In this document: positions 48,410-57,168 of the stretch, one piece after another
Layout of the letters: each line of letters starts with the position of its first letter
How positions within the stretch are numbered: the first letter of the stretch is position 1
From: Salipiger sp. CCB-MM3
GTDB taxonomy: Bacteria > Pseudomonadota > Alphaproteobacteria > Rhodobacterales > Rhodobacteraceae
Assembly: GCF_001687105.1 (NCBI RefSeq)
Contig: NZ_CP014595.1
Location: 1,550,001-1,614,000, forward strand
Direction: 5' to 3'
Length of the DNA: 64,000 nt
Made by a program: the position numbers and the translations under genes
Notes under the pieces: generated by a model
Database searches by the model: none
What the model was told of the DNA's origin: nothing
The model's input: only the letters and a program-made list of their open reading frames with translations

Positions 48410-49236
48410 CCGACCACAAGATTCCGCTCGCGGGCGTCATCGGCTCGCCCATCGCGCATTCCCGCTCGCCGCTGCTGCACGGCCACTGGCTGAAGCGCTA
48501 CGGGCTGCCGGGGCATTACATCCCGATGGATGTGCCCGCCGCCAAACTGGCCGAGACGCTTCGGCTGCTGCCGCAGATCGGGTTCGTTGGGGTGAACATC
48601 ACCATTCCGCATAAAGAGCGGGTGATGGAGATCGCCGATGTGGTTTCGGACCGGGCGACGCTGATCGGTGCGGCCAACACGCTGACCTTCCGCGACGACG
48701 GCAGCATCTATGCGGACAACACCGACGGCTACGGCTTTATCGAGAACCTGCGTCAGAGCGCGCCCGACTGGCAGGCGGCCAGCGGCCCGGCCGTGGTGCT
48801 GGGTGCAGGCGGCGCTTCGCGGGCGGTGATCGCCTCGCTGCTCGATGCGGGGGTGCCCAAGCTCTATCTCAGCAACCGGACCCGGACGCGGGCCGAAGCT
48901 CTGCGCGAGGATTTTGGCCAGCGCGTGCATGTGGTGGACTGGGTCCGTGCGGGCAATGTGCTCGAAGACGCGGCGACGGTGGTCAACACAAGCTCGCTTG
49001 GCATGGTCGGCAAGCCGGAACTGCGGGTGCCGCTGGATGGTCTGCGTCCCGGAACGCTGGTCACCGACATTGTCTATACCCCGCTCGAGACCCGGCTTTT
49101 GCGCATCGGGCGCGAGCTCGGCTGCACTTGCGTCGACGGTCTGGGCATGTTGCTGCATCAGGCGGTGCCCGGTTTTGAGCGCTGGTTCGGCAAGCGCCCG
49201 GTGGTCGACGCCGACGCCCGCGCCGCGGTGCTGTGA
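48406..49236 (+). CDS. aroE: Shikimate dehydrogenase
   Basis: A 276-residue NADP-dependent enzyme of aromatic amino acid synthesis. The substrate-binding [20 protein letters not shown], the catalytic Lys in [11 protein letters not shown] and the NTDGYGF motif are present. The nucleotide site is [20 protein letters not shown]. Near the C-terminus [19 protein letters not shown] is conserved. It is coupled to maf by a 4-nt overlap and to coaE by TGATG. Confidence 0.95.
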   Translation: MTDHKIPLAGVIGSPIAHSRSPLLHGHWLKRYGLPGHYIPMDVPAAKLAETLRLLPQIGFVGVNITIPHKERVMEIADVVSDRATLIGAANTLTFRDDGSIYADNTDGYGFIENLRQSAPDWQAASGPAVVLGAGGASRAVIASLLDAGVPKLYLSNRTRTRAEALREDFGQRVHVVDWVRAGNVLEDAATVVNTSSLGMVGKPELRVPLDGLRPGTLVTDIVYTPLETRLLRIGRELGCTCVDGLGMLLHQAVPGFERWFGKRPVVDADARAAVL

Positions 49237-49826
49237 TGCGTTTTCGCCTCGGCCTCACCGGCTCCATCGGCATGGGAAAATCGCAGACCGCGGCCTTCTT
49301 CGCCGAGGCGGGTTGCGCGGTCTGGGATGCGGATGCGGCGGTGCATCGGCTCTATGGCGTGGGCGGTGCGGCGGTGGCGCCGATCCAAGAGATCTTTCCG
49401 CAGGCAATCAAGGACGGCATGGTTTCACGTGAATCCCTGCGCGAAGTGATTGCTGGGGACCCGGCGGCGCTCAAGCGGATCGAAGAGATCGTGCATCCGC
49501 TCGTCCGGCACGACCGTGCGGAGTTTGCCGAAGGGAACGCGGGAAAAATCGGTGTCTTCGACATTCCCCTGCTGTATGAGACCGGTTCCGAGGCCGAGTT
49601 TGACGCGGTGGCCTGCGTGACCATCCCGGCAGATGTACAACGCGCGCGGGTTCTGACCCGTGGCACCATGAGCGCCGAGGACCTGGATCGCATTCTTGCG
49701 CGGCAAATGCCAAACGACGAAAAATGCGCCCGCGCGGATTTTGTGATCACAACTGACACGCTGGACCACGCGCGCGCGCAGGTTCAGGATGTGCTGAGAG
49801 AAATCGAAAGGCGGATCGATGCGTGA
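49236..49826 (+). CDS. coaE: Dephospho-CoA kinase
   Basis: A 196-residue kinase that makes CoA in the last biosynthetic step. The P-loop is [18 protein letters not shown], with [11 protein letters not shown] and the lid [17 protein letters not shown] segment ([10 protein letters not shown]). The start is ATG 49236, overlapping the aroE stop by one base; a GTG at 49233 is an alternative. It lies between aroE and dnaQ, overlapping the latter by 8 nt. A parS-like sequence sits inside the gene at codons for MVSRES. Confidence 0.94.
   Translation: MRFRLGLTGSIGMGKSQTAAFFAEAGCAVWDADAAVHRLYGVGGAAVAPIQEIFPQAIKDGMVSRESLREVIAGDPAALKRIEEIVHPLVRHDRAEFAEGNAGKIGVFDIPLLYETGSEAEFDAVACVTIPADVQRARVLTRGTMSAEDLDRILARQMPNDEKCARADFVITTDTLDHARAQVQDVLREIERRIDA
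49421..49436. promoter_or_regulatory. Weak parS-like site inside coaE
   Basis: GGTTTCACGTGAATCC matches the parS consensus at 13 of 16 positions; the core TTTCACGTGAA is intact. Confidence 0.45.
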
Positions 49827-50511
49827 GATCGTTCTCGACACTGAAACCACTGGCTTCGAGCCGGAACAGGGCGACCGTATCGTCGAGATCGGCGCGGTCG
49901 AGCTTTATAATCACGTGCCGACGGGCAAGGTCTATCACCAGTACATAAACCCCGAACGCTCGATGCCGCAGGAGGCGTTCGAGGTGCACGGGCTGGGCGA
50001 TGATTTCCTGCGAGACAAGCCTGTGTTTGCCAAAATCGTCGATGAGTTCATTGCCTTCGTCGGCACCGATGCCAAGCTGGTCATTCACAACGCCACGTTC
50101 GATGTGAAATTTCTCAATGCCGAGTTGAAATGGGCGAACCGACCGCAGCTTCCGAAAGATTGCGCCATCGACACGCTGATGATCGCGCGCAAGAAATTTC
50201 CCGGCTCTCCGGCGTCGCTGGATGCGCTCTGCCGCCGTTTCGGCATCGACAACTCTAGCCGGACGCTGCACGGCGCGCTGCTCGACAGTGAGATTCTGGC
50301 GGAAGTCTATCTGGAACTGATCGGTGGCAAGCAGCCGGATCTGGTGCTCGCGCCGGTGTCTTCGGGCCGCAATGCATCCGGCGGGGACGAAGAATGGCGT
50401 CCGCAGCGCCGGGCGCAGCCCCTGCCCTCGCGCCTGACCGAAGAAGAAAAGGCGGCTCACGCCGCCTTTGTCGAGAAACTCGGAGAAAACGCGCTGTGGT
50501 CGCGGGGCTGA
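49819..50511 (+). CDS. dnaQ: DNA polymerase III epsilon subunit
   Basis: A 230-residue 3'-5' proofreading exonuclease. Exo I is [26 protein letters not shown]; Exo II is [17 protein letters not shown]; Exo III epsilon [17 protein letters not shown] carries the His and Asp. The C-terminal [14 protein letters not shown] would reach the polymerase-binding tail. Its 3' end contains a hairpin likely to terminate the convergent secB, and its stop codon lies in a second short hairpin. Confidence 0.95.
   Translation: MREIVLDTETTGFEPEQGDRIVEIGAVELYNHVPTGKVYHQYINPERSMPQEAFEVHGLGDDFLRDKPVFAKIVDEFIAFVGTDAKLVIHNATFDVKFLNAELKWANRPQLPKDCAIDTLMIARKKFPGSPASLDALCRRFGIDNSSRTLHGALLDSEILAEVYLELIGGKQPDLVLAPVSSGRNASGGDEEWRPQRRAQPLPSRLTEEEKAAHAAFVEKLGENALWSRG
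50448..50469 (-). terminator. secB terminator within the dnaQ 3' end
   Basis: A 9-bp stem AAAGGCGGC (50448-50456 with 50461-50469) encloses a 4-nt loop. On the minus strand it is followed by TTCTTCTT. It lies 59 bp downstream of the secB stop. Confidence 0.6.
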
Positions 50512-50527
50512 CGCCCCGCATCCAAGC

Positions 50528-51049
50528 TTAGGCGTCGAGCTTGCGCTCTTCGCCAGCCGCCGCAGCAGCCTGCTGACGGCGCGCGATCTCGTTGCGGTAA
50601 AGCGCGACGAAATCGATGGTCTCGAGGTTAAGCGGCGGGAAGCCACCGTCACGGGTTACGTCCGACACGATGCGGCGCACGAACGGGAAGAGCATCCGCG
50701 GGCACTCGATCAGCAGGAACGGGTGCAGTTGCTCTTGCGGCACGCCTTCGATGTTGAAGACACCGGCGTAATCCAGTTCGAGAAGGAACAGCATGTCGCC
50801 GTTCGACTTCGACTTGGACTCGACCTTCAGCTTCAGCACCACTTCGTACTGGTTCTCGGCCGAGCGCTTCTTAGCGTCGAGGTTGACCTGAACCTGAACG
50901 TCAGGCTGCACGTCGCCGCTGACACCTTTCTGCGCGAGGATGTTCTCGAAGCTCATGTCGCGCACGAACTGCGCGAGCACGTTCATCTTCACCGGTGCCG
51001 GGGTCTGTTCTGCGGCGGCAGCGCCGTTCTCGGTTGCTTCTTCAGCCAT
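50528..51049 (-). CDS. secB: Protein-export chaperone SecB
   Basis: A 173-residue cytosolic chaperone that delivers precursor proteins to SecA. The core MNVLAQFVRDMSFENILAQ, LEVKLKL-like VVLKLKVESKS, LFLLELDYAGVFNIEGVP and LLIECPRMLFPFVRRIVSDVTRDGGFPPLNLETIDFVALY are clear. ATG 51049 has AGGAG 6 nt upstream. It follows fxsA by 53 bp on the same strand. Confidence 0.95.
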   Translation of the reverse strand: MAEEATENGAAAAEQTPAPVKMNVLAQFVRDMSFENILAQKGVSGDVQPDVQVQVNLDAKKRSAENQYEVVLKLKVESKSKSNGDMLFLLELDYAGVFNIEGVPQEQLHPFLLIECPRMLFPFVRRIVSDVTRDGGFPPLNLETIDFVALYRNEIARRQQAAAAAGEERKLDA

Positions 51050-51102
51050 GGAAAGCTCCTGTTGGAATTTTGTATACCGAATAGCAGCCCGGGATAGGCG
51101 GC

Positions 51103-51633
51103 TCAATGCTTAGTCCAGCCTGACCCCGGGTGATTGGCACGTTTCGACGGGGGGACCTCGGTATAGTCGCCCTCGATCACATCATCTTCGCGCGGGCCGG
51201 GACGATAGCGTTCCGCTTGCGGCCCCTGATGCGCGCCGGGACCGGCCTGCGTGCGCGGCCCCTGCCCACCCATTTCAAAGCGCTGTACCTTGATCCGGGT
51301 CGAGATGAACCGCATCACCGCGTCGCGCACCGCCGGGATCAGCAGCGCGAACCCGCAGGCATCGGTAAAGAAACCGGGGGTCAGCAGCAGCGCGCCGGAA
51401 AACAGGATCATCGCGCCATGCGCCAGCGGCCGCGTCGGATCCTGCAGCTGCGAGAACGAGTTTTGCAGGTCAGACAACGCCCGCAGCCCTTCGCGCCGCA
51501 CAAGCGCGGTGCCCAAGATGGCGGTCAGCAGCACGATCATCAGCGTTGGCCAGAGCCCGATAAGCCCCCCGACCTGAATGAACAGTGCAATCTCGATCAG
51601 CGGCACTGCGACGAATGCCAGAAAAAGCCACAT
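51103..51633 (-). CDS. fxsA: FxsA family membrane protein
   Basis: A 176-residue inner-membrane protein. The N-terminal FVAVPLIEIALFIQVGGLIGLWPTLMIVLLTAILGTALVRREGLRAL and HGAMILFSGALLLTPGFFTDACGFALLIPAVRD match the FxsA family (FxsA of E. coli is linked to phage exclusion). The C-terminal third is polar and Gly/Pro-rich (GGQGPRTQAGPGAHQGPQ), typical for alphaproteobacterial members. Function in this group is unknown. Divergent from the Tim44 gene and upstream of secB. Confidence 0.9.
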   Translation of the reverse strand: MWLFLAFVAVPLIEIALFIQVGGLIGLWPTLMIVLLTAILGTALVRREGLRALSDLQNSFSQLQDPTRPLAHGAMILFSGALLLTPGFFTDACGFALLIPAVRDAVMRFISTRIKVQRFEMGGQGPRTQAGPGAHQGPQAERYRPGPREDDVIEGDYTEVPPSKRANHPGSGWTKH

Positions 51634-51738
51634 GGCCTCACTCCTTTTTCGCTGAGCGTGCACCGGTAGACTTGGCGCCGCCCAGTGCCTACATAGGAAG
51701 GCACCGATGAATTTTCCATGTTTGCCCATGAGGTGCCG

Positions 51739-52398
51739 ATGAATATGCCGATCGTCCAGCTGCTGGTTCTTGCCGCGATCGCGATCTTTTTGATCCTGCG
51801 CCTGCGCAGCGTGCTGGGCACACGCGACGGTTTCGAGAAGCCTCCTGTGCAGGCACCGGCCTCGCGCGATACCGCCCGCCGTGACTTCGAGGTGATCGAA
51901 GGCGGACCCGACCACGACATCATCGACCATGTGCCCGAGGGCAGCCCCTCGGCAGAGGCGCTGGCCAAGATGAAGGCGGCTGAGCCGAGCTTCAACGTCG
52001 GCGAATTTCTTGGCGGTGCCCGTGGCGCCTATGAGATGATCCTCATGGGGTTCGAGCGCGGCGAGGTCGAGGAACTGAAGCCTTTCCTTGCGCCCGAAGT
52101 CTATGACAGCTTTGCCGAGGTGGTCGAAAGCCGCCGTCAGCAGGGTCTGACCATTGAGGCCGAGTTTGTCGGCGTGCGCGAGATGACCCTCGCCGAAGCG
52201 ACTTTTGACGAGGTCACGAAACTGGCCGAGATCACCGTGCGCTACACCGGCGAGCTGACCTCTGTGGTGAAAGATGCGACCGGAGCAGTCATCGAAGGCA
52301 GCCCAACTTCGGTGAAACGTCAGAAGGACGTCTGGACCTATGCCCGTAACATGGGTAGCGACGATCCGAACTGGCAGCTGGTCGCGACCGACGAATGA
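51739..52398 (+). CDS. Tim44-like domain protein
   Basis: A 219-residue membrane-anchored protein. A single N-terminal helix (MPIVQLLVLAAIAIFLILRL) is followed by a hydrophilic linker and a Tim44-like domain (FNVGEFLGGARGAYEMILMGFERGEVEELKPFLAPEVYDSFAEVVESRRQQG) ending in a beta region with KRQKDVWTYARNMGSDDPNWQLVAT. Start codons 51739 and 51745 are both plausible; GAGGTG lies 3 and 9 nt upstream. In mitochondria Tim44 recruits Hsp70 to the import channel; the bacterial role is unclear. Its stop overlaps the mltA start (ATGA). Confidence 0.88.
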   Translation: MNMPIVQLLVLAAIAIFLILRLRSVLGTRDGFEKPPVQAPASRDTARRDFEVIEGGPDHDIIDHVPEGSPSAEALAKMKAAEPSFNVGEFLGGARGAYEMILMGFERGEVEELKPFLAPEVYDSFAEVVESRRQQGLTIEAEFVGVREMTLAEATFDEVTKLAEITVRYTGELTSVVKDATGAVIEGSPTSVKRQKDVWTYARNMGSDDPNWQLVATDE

Positions 52399-53465
52399 GG
52401 CGCGCGATCCGGGCGGCCGTGCTGACAGGAGCAATGCTGACAGGTGCCATGGCCGCTGCGGAGAGCGAAACCAGCTACGAGATCCTGAGCTTCGGCGATC
52501 TCGACGGATGGGCGACGGATGATCATTCCGCCGCCCTTTCGGTTTTTCTGAACACATGTGGCGACATGAACGATCCCGACTGGGGATCGCTCTGCGCTCT
52601 GGCCCGAGACACCGATGACGCGCGCGGCTTCTTTGAGTTGCTGTTCCGTCCGGTGCTGATCTCGGGCGCGCCCGAGGATGCCGAGGAAGAAGGCCATGAC
52701 GGGCTGTTCACCGGCTATTTCGAGCCCGAGCTGAACGGTGCGCTGCAGCCGGACGAGCGCTATGCCTATCCGATCTACAGCCTGCCCCCAGAGATTGGCG
52801 AGACCGAGGGGCCGTGGCTGTCGCGCCGCGACATTCTCAGCGGCGACGTGATGAAGGATCGCGGGCTCGAGATCGCTTGGGTCGATGATCCGGTCGAGCT
52901 TTTCTTTCTGCAGGTTCAGGGCTCGGGGCGCATTCGTCTGCCCAATGGCCATCATCTGCGCGTCGGTTATGGCGGTGCCAATGGCCACCCCTACCGCTCC
53001 ATCGGCAAAGAGCTGGTCACCCGCGGCACCTTCGATCTGCATCAGGTGTCGGCGCAGGTGATCAAGACTTGGGTGCGTGAGAACCCCGAGGCCGGGCTGG
53101 AGCTGCTCTATCACAATCCCTCTTACGTCTTTTTCCGGGAAGTCAGCGAAGTTCCGGCCGAGCTTGGCCCGCTTGGCGCGATGAACCGCTCGATCACGCC
53201 GCTGCGCTCGATCGCGGTCGATCCTGCCTATGTGCCGCTGGGCGCACCGGTGTGGATCGAGAAAGAAGGCGCCGAGCCCATGCACCGGCTGATGATCGCG
53301 CAGGACACCGGCTCGGCGATCAAGGGACCGCAGCGCGCTGATATCTTCATGGGTACCGGCGATGAGGCCGGGCGCCGTGCTGGCACGATGAAGGATCCGG
53401 GGCGGCTGGTGGTGCTGCTGCCGATCCAGCGCGCCTATGCGCTCTTGCCGGAGTCGGTGCTTTGA
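52395..53465 (+). CDS. mltA: Membrane-bound lytic murein transglycosylase A
   Basis: A 356-residue exported peptidoglycan lyase of the MltA family. The N-terminus MRRAIRAAVLTGAMLTGAMAAAE is a signal peptide. LFTGYFEPELNGALQPDERYAYPIYSLP, the double-psi barrel region FFLQVQGSGRIRLPNGHHLRVGYGGANGHPYRSIG and the 3D-type DTGSAIKGPQRADIFMGTGDEA (with the catalytic Asp) are intact. No lipobox cysteine is visible, so it may be soluble periplasmic. It is coupled to Tim44 and smr. Confidence 0.94.
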   Translation: MRRAIRAAVLTGAMLTGAMAAAESETSYEILSFGDLDGWATDDHSAALSVFLNTCGDMNDPDWGSLCALARDTDDARGFFELLFRPVLISGAPEDAEEEGHDGLFTGYFEPELNGALQPDERYAYPIYSLPPEIGETEGPWLSRRDILSGDVMKDRGLEIAWVDDPVELFFLQVQGSGRIRLPNGHHLRVGYGGANGHPYRSIGKELVTRGTFDLHQVSAQVIKTWVRENPEAGLELLYHNPSYVFFREVSEVPAELGPLGAMNRSITPLRSIAVDPAYVPLGAPVWIEKEGAEPMHRLMIAQDTGSAIKGPQRADIFMGTGDEAGRRAGTMKDPGRLVVLLPIQRAYALLPESVL

Positions 53466-54070
53466 GCCGCCGAAAGCTGCGTCCCGACGAGGTGGAACTG
53501 TGGGAGATGGTGGCCCGCAGCGCCGAGAAGCTGCCCGGTCGCAAAGTGACGCCCGAGACCCCTGCCCCGAAGTCCGCGAAACCCAAGACCTCCAAGCTGC
53601 GCAAACCGCTGCCGCCGCCGCGCGATCCGATGGGCGATTTCGCCCTTGGGGCCCGCGCGCCGAGCCCGGCGGAACGGCATGATTTCTACGCCTCCACTTC
53701 GGACCGGCTGGCCAAGGACCCGGTGCGCATGGACGCCAAGGCCTTTGGCCGCCTGAAGCGCGGCAAGCTGCAACCCGAGGCGCGGCTCGACCTGCATGGC
53801 ATGACGCTGGATCAAGCGCATGGCGAATTGGCGCGGTTCATCCTTGGCGCGCAGCTGCGCGGCTTTCGTCTGGTGCTGGTGATAACCGGCAAGGGCATGC
53901 GCGAGGACCCGCATGATCCGATGCCGCGCCGCCGCGGTGTGCTCAAGACGCAGGTGCCGCAATGGCTGCGGATGCCGCCCGTGGGCCAATGCGTGCTGCA
54001 AATCTCCGAGGCCCATATCAAGCACGGCGGTGGCGGGGCCTATTACGTCTATCTCAAGCGGCGGCGGTAA
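53462..54070 (+). CDS. Smr domain protein
   Basis: A 202-residue protein with a C-terminal Smr domain: RLDLHGMTLDQAHGELARFILGAQLRGFRLVLVITGKGMRED, GVLKTQVPQWLRMPPVGQCVLQISEAHIKHGGGGAYYVYLKR. The N-terminal half is proline/lysine-rich and disordered. It starts at TTG 53462, overlapping the mltA stop; GGAG lies 8 nt upstream and no ATG exists nearby. The Smr domain is related to MutS2 nuclease domains. The activity here is unknown, but it may act on RNA or DNA. Confidence 0.9.
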   Translation: MSRRKLRPDEVELWEMVARSAEKLPGRKVTPETPAPKSAKPKTSKLRKPLPPPRDPMGDFALGARAPSPAERHDFYASTSDRLAKDPVRMDAKAFGRLKRGKLQPEARLDLHGMTLDQAHGELARFILGAQLRGFRLVLVITGKGMREDPHDPMPRRRGVLKTQVPQWLRMPPVGQCVLQISEAHIKHGGGGAYYVYLKRRR

Positions 54071-54087
54071 CGCGGGCCGCCCGTCCC

Positions 54088-54603
54088 TCAGCCGAGGATC
54101 ATCTCAGCGTGGTCGGCAAGATAGATGCGCAGCCACGGGGTAAACGCCTCTGGCTCTGCGGCGATGCGGGCGCGCAACGCATCGAGCGACAGCCACTCGG
54201 TCTGCATCACTTCCTCGGGGTTCGGCGCGGGCTCGACCCCTGCCCCAACCTCGGCGACATAGATCTCGACCACCTCATGCTCGGTCATGCCGCCCCCCAC
54301 TTCGGCGCGGTATTCGACCTGCCCGCGGTGTTGCGGCTCCAGCGCCTTCAGCCCAAGCTCTTCATCGAGCCGCCGAATGGCGCAGTCGCGTGGCTCTTCG
54401 CCCCAATGCGGATGGGTGCAGCAGGTGTTCGCCCAAAGGCCCGGCGTGTGGTACTTCCCAAGGGCGCGGCGCTGCAGCAGCGTCTGCCCATCGCGCATGA
54501 CAAAGACCGACACAGCCTTGTGCCGCAGCCCCTTGAGATGCACGTCGAGCTTGTCCGCCGGAGCCAGTTGGCCGTCGATCCAAGCGGGAATGTCCTGCGC
54601 CAT
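54088..54603 (-). CDS. idi: Isopentenyl-diphosphate delta-isomerase, type I
   Basis: A 171-residue Nudix-fold enzyme converting IPP and DMAPP for isoprenoid synthesis. KAVSVFVMRDGQTLLQRRALGKYHTPGLWANTCCTHPHWGEEP carries the active-site Cys (NTCC), and RRLDEELGL and EHEVVEIYVAEV hold the metal and catalytic glutamates. Convergent with smr (17 bp between stops). Photosynthetic relatives often place idi with bch genes, but none are present here. Confidence 0.94.
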   Translation of the reverse strand: MAQDIPAWIDGQLAPADKLDVHLKGLRHKAVSVFVMRDGQTLLQRRALGKYHTPGLWANTCCTHPHWGEEPRDCAIRRLDEELGLKALEPQHRGQVEYRAEVGGGMTEHEVVEIYVAEVGAGVEPAPNPEEVMQTEWLSLDALRARIAAEPEAFTPWLRIYLADHAEMILG

Positions 54604-54753
54604 GCCGCGCCTCCTTTCGAGGCGTCTGTTTCCTCTGCCGCGGCCGCAAGGTCAAGAAGCACGATTTCCTCTCGCGCTGGCATTAGGTCGCAGCGCATGG
54701 TGCAACAATGTGGTCTAGGAAGGTCTCACGGAGACGCGCAACGGGAGATGGTC

Positions 54754-55170
54754 ATGAAAACCAAGATGATTTTGAGCTTTGCCCTGCTCGCTATGGCGGG
54801 CACCGCACAGGCCGAAGGCGATGTCGAGGAAGGCAAGAAAACCTTCGAACGCCGCTGCCGGGCCTGTCACATGATCCAGGATGACGCCGGTGAGGCGATC
54901 CAGCGCGGCGGGCGCACCGGTCCGAACCTTTTTGGAGTGGTTGGCCGCACCGCTGGCACCGAGGACGGCTTTCGCTATCGCGACTCCATCGTCGAAGCTG
55001 GCGAAAAGGGTCTGGTCTGGGACGAAGCGTCGCTCGAGGCCTACGTGCAGGACCCCAGCGGGTTTCTGCAAGAGTTCCTCGACGATAAAAGCGCGCGCTC
55101 CGGCATGACCTTCAAACTGCGCGAAGGCATGGAAGACGTTTACGCCTACCTCGCGACTTTCTCAAACTAA
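54754..55170 (+). CDS. Periplasmic c-type cytochrome (cytochrome c2-like)
   Basis: A 138-residue exported single-heme cytochrome. The signal MKTKMILSFALLAMAGTAQA precedes a mature part with the heme motif CRACH. TGPNLFGVVGRTAG follows (the TGPNL stretch typical of c2), and the axial Met is probably in SGMTFKLRE near the C-terminus. ATG 54754 has GGGAG 6 nt upstream. It would carry electrons to or from the bc1 complex or an oxidase; the partner is not in the window. Confidence 0.9.
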   Translation: MKTKMILSFALLAMAGTAQAEGDVEEGKKTFERRCRACHMIQDDAGEAIQRGGRTGPNLFGVVGRTAGTEDGFRYRDSIVEAGEKGLVWDEASLEAYVQDPSGFLQEFLDDKSARSGMTFKLREGMEDVYAYLATFSN

Positions 55171-55215
55171 GCGGCACCGAGGCGGCATTGCGCCCGCGAA
55201 CACACCGCAAATCAA

Positions 55216-55243
55216 AAGGGGCGCTCCGGTTGGAGCGCCCCTT
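55216..55243. terminator. Bidirectional terminator between the cytochrome c and exopolysaccharide genes
   Basis: A 12-bp perfect stem (AAGGGGCGCTCC, 55216-55227 with 55232-55243) has A-rich sequence on one side and CTTCT on the other. Confidence 0.85.
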
Positions 55244-55271
55244 CTTCTGTTCAGACCTTTAGATCACACGA

Positions 55272-56399
55272 TCAGAAGGCATTTGCCGCGGCAACACTGC
55301 GCTGCGTGGTGGTCACGCCGCTGTTGACGATGCTGAGCAGCGTCTGCAGCCCTGCGAGCGGGCTTTCGGTCGCCAGAACCACGTCATCGGGGTAAATCTG
55401 GAATTTGCGCGCGGCGAACAATCCGTCGGCGCTGGTCAGATCGAAGGTGAACACCACCTGCTGCATATTCGGCGCGCTGCCGTCCGAGCGCAGTTGCCGC
55501 GGGGAATATTCGCGCAGCACCATGACGCCCTTGGGGTCGGCGCGCACATCATAGAGGCCGCCCATCAGCGACAGCGCCTCGAGCGCGTTCACCTCTTCCT
55601 TCGGGAAATTCACCACGGTCTGCCGCGACGAGGCGCCCATGCCGGTGAAGGTGCGGTCATCTTCTTCGACCACCACCGTATCGCCGGGCAGCAGCAGCGT
55701 GTTGTAAGAGCCGCTTCCCAGCAAGGTGTTGGCGGAAATCTCATAGGTGGCGCCCTGCCGCATCAGGCGCACCAGCGGGTTCTTCATCGAACTGCTGATC
55801 CCGCCTGCATCTGCGATGAGGCCGAGGATCTTATAGTTGCGCGAGGGCATCGCGTAGCTGCCGGGCGAGGAAACCCCACCCACCATCTCGACCGAATTGC
55901 TACGGCCCTGCGTCAGGCTGAGCTGCACCTGCGCGGTCGGCACGATCGCTTCGAGCTTGCTCTGGATGCGCTGCCGGGCCGAGTTCGGGGTCAGGCCGCG
56001 GATGAACACCTCATCCACATACGGCAGGAAAATCGCGCCGTTCGCGCCAACCTCGACATTGGGCATCTCGGTCGATTTCTCGGACGGGTTGGTCAGCAGT
56101 GAATTTTCCTGACTGTCCCAAATGCGGATGTTCACAAGGTCGCCGGTCTGGATGACGCTTTGGTTGGCGCCGGTCGAGGTGCCAAGCCAGTTGCGATCCA
56201 TCTCGGGGCCGGTGCGCGGCCACGATGCAATCAGCGGCATATTGGCCCGCGTCACATCAATCACCTGAAAGCTGGGATATTCGGCGTCGGCCTCTGACAG
56301 AACCTCGGATTGCACGGCGGCGCCGCGAGGCAGCGAACAGCCTCCGAGAATGGCAACGCCAGCAACTAGGGCAATCAGGTTACGCGAGAGTTTCGACAC
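55272..56399 (-). CDS. Outer-membrane polysaccharide export lipoprotein (Wza/BexD family)
   Basis: A 375-residue lipoprotein. Starting at GTG 56399 (GGAG 6 nt upstream) gives a signal peptide VSKLSRNLIALVAGVAILGGC with a lipobox. The PES domain is visible (IQTGDLVNIRIWDSQENSLL, VGANGAIFLPYVDEVFIRGLTPNSARQRIQSKLEA), followed by SLBB-like repeats (VEMVGGVSSPGSYAMPSRNYKILGLIADAGG). Such proteins form the outer-membrane channel for capsule or exopolysaccharide. It is divergent from the sugar-phosphate transferase and belongs to the yjb-type group. Confidence 0.9.
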   Translation of the reverse strand: MSKLSRNLIALVAGVAILGGCSLPRGAAVQSEVLSEADAEYPSFQVIDVTRANMPLIASWPRTGPEMDRNWLGTSTGANQSVIQTGDLVNIRIWDSQENSLLTNPSEKSTEMPNVEVGANGAIFLPYVDEVFIRGLTPNSARQRIQSKLEAIVPTAQVQLSLTQGRSNSVEMVGGVSSPGSYAMPSRNYKILGLIADAGGISSSMKNPLVRLMRQGATYEISANTLLGSGSYNTLLLPGDTVVVEEDDRTFTGMGASSRQTVVNFPKEEVNALEALSLMGGLYDVRADPKGVMVLREYSPRQLRSDGSAPNMQQVVFTFDLTSADGLFAARKFQIYPDDVVLATESPLAGLQTLLSIVNSGVTTTQRSVAAANAF

Positions 56400-56553
56400 A
56401 ATGAGCTCCGGGCACTTCCGAGGGTTTCTAAACTTCCTGCCAAGGTGATAGACAGTTTCGACGCTTGGGAAAAGTCGCTTGCTGGGCAGCGCTCCCGAGG
56501 CTTGGCATTTCTTTGCGCGGCGTTGCGCAGTTGCTTGCGGAGAACGGACGGAA

Positions 56554-57165
56554 ATGACGCTTTCGAAGCGGCTGCTCGACATAATTCTGGCGGCCTTCCT
56601 GCTGGTCTTGCTGTGTATTCCGATCCTGCTGATCTGCCTTGCGATATTGCTGCGCGATGGCCGCCCGGTGCTCTATCTGTCGGAGCGGATGAAAACGCCC
56701 GACGAAGGGTTTCGCCTCTGGAAGTTCCGCACCATGCGTCCCGACAGGGCTGACCGTGGCGTCTCTGGCGGTGATAAATCCGCCCGCATCACGCATACGG
56801 GAAAATTTCTCAGACGCTACCGGCTCGATGAACTGCCGCAGCTTTGGAACATTCTGCGCGGTGACATCAGCTTTGTCGGCCCACGCCCGCCGCTGCGCCG
56901 CTACACCGAGATGTTCCCCGAACTCTACGGCAAAGTGCTGCGCGCGCGGCCCGGCGTGACGGGGCTGGCCACCCTCGCCTTTCACCGGACCGAAGAGCGG
57001 CTGCTGGCGCCCTGCCGCGATGCGGATGAGACCGAGGCCGTCTATTGCCGCCGCTGCGTGCCGCGCAAGGCCCAGCTCGACCTGATCTACGCCCGCCGCC
57101 GCAGCCTGTGCTATGATCTCAAGCTCATGGCAGCGACGGTGATCAGGCGCATCTCGCTGCATTAG
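56554..57165 (+). CDS. Undecaprenyl-phosphate sugar-phosphate transferase
   Basis: A 203-residue membrane-associated transferase of the PglC/WcaJ type. The N-terminus has one hydrophobic segment (LLDIILAAFLLVLLCIPILLICLA). The catalytic core shows GFRLWKFRTMRPD, ITHTGKFLRRYRLDELPQLWNILRGDISFVGPRPPLRRYTEMFPE and RPGVTGLATLAFHRTEERL. It loads the first sugar phosphate onto the lipid carrier for exopolysaccharide. ATG 56554 (MTLSKRLLD). Its stop is 3 bp from that of the convergent yjbF gene. Confidence 0.93.
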   Translation: MTLSKRLLDIILAAFLLVLLCIPILLICLAILLRDGRPVLYLSERMKTPDEGFRLWKFRTMRPDRADRGVSGGDKSARITHTGKFLRRYRLDELPQLWNILRGDISFVGPRPPLRRYTEMFPELYGKVLRARPGVTGLATLAFHRTEERLLAPCRDADETEAVYCRRCVPRKAQLDLIYARRRSLCYDLKLMAATVIRRISLH

Positions 57166-57168
57166 ACG

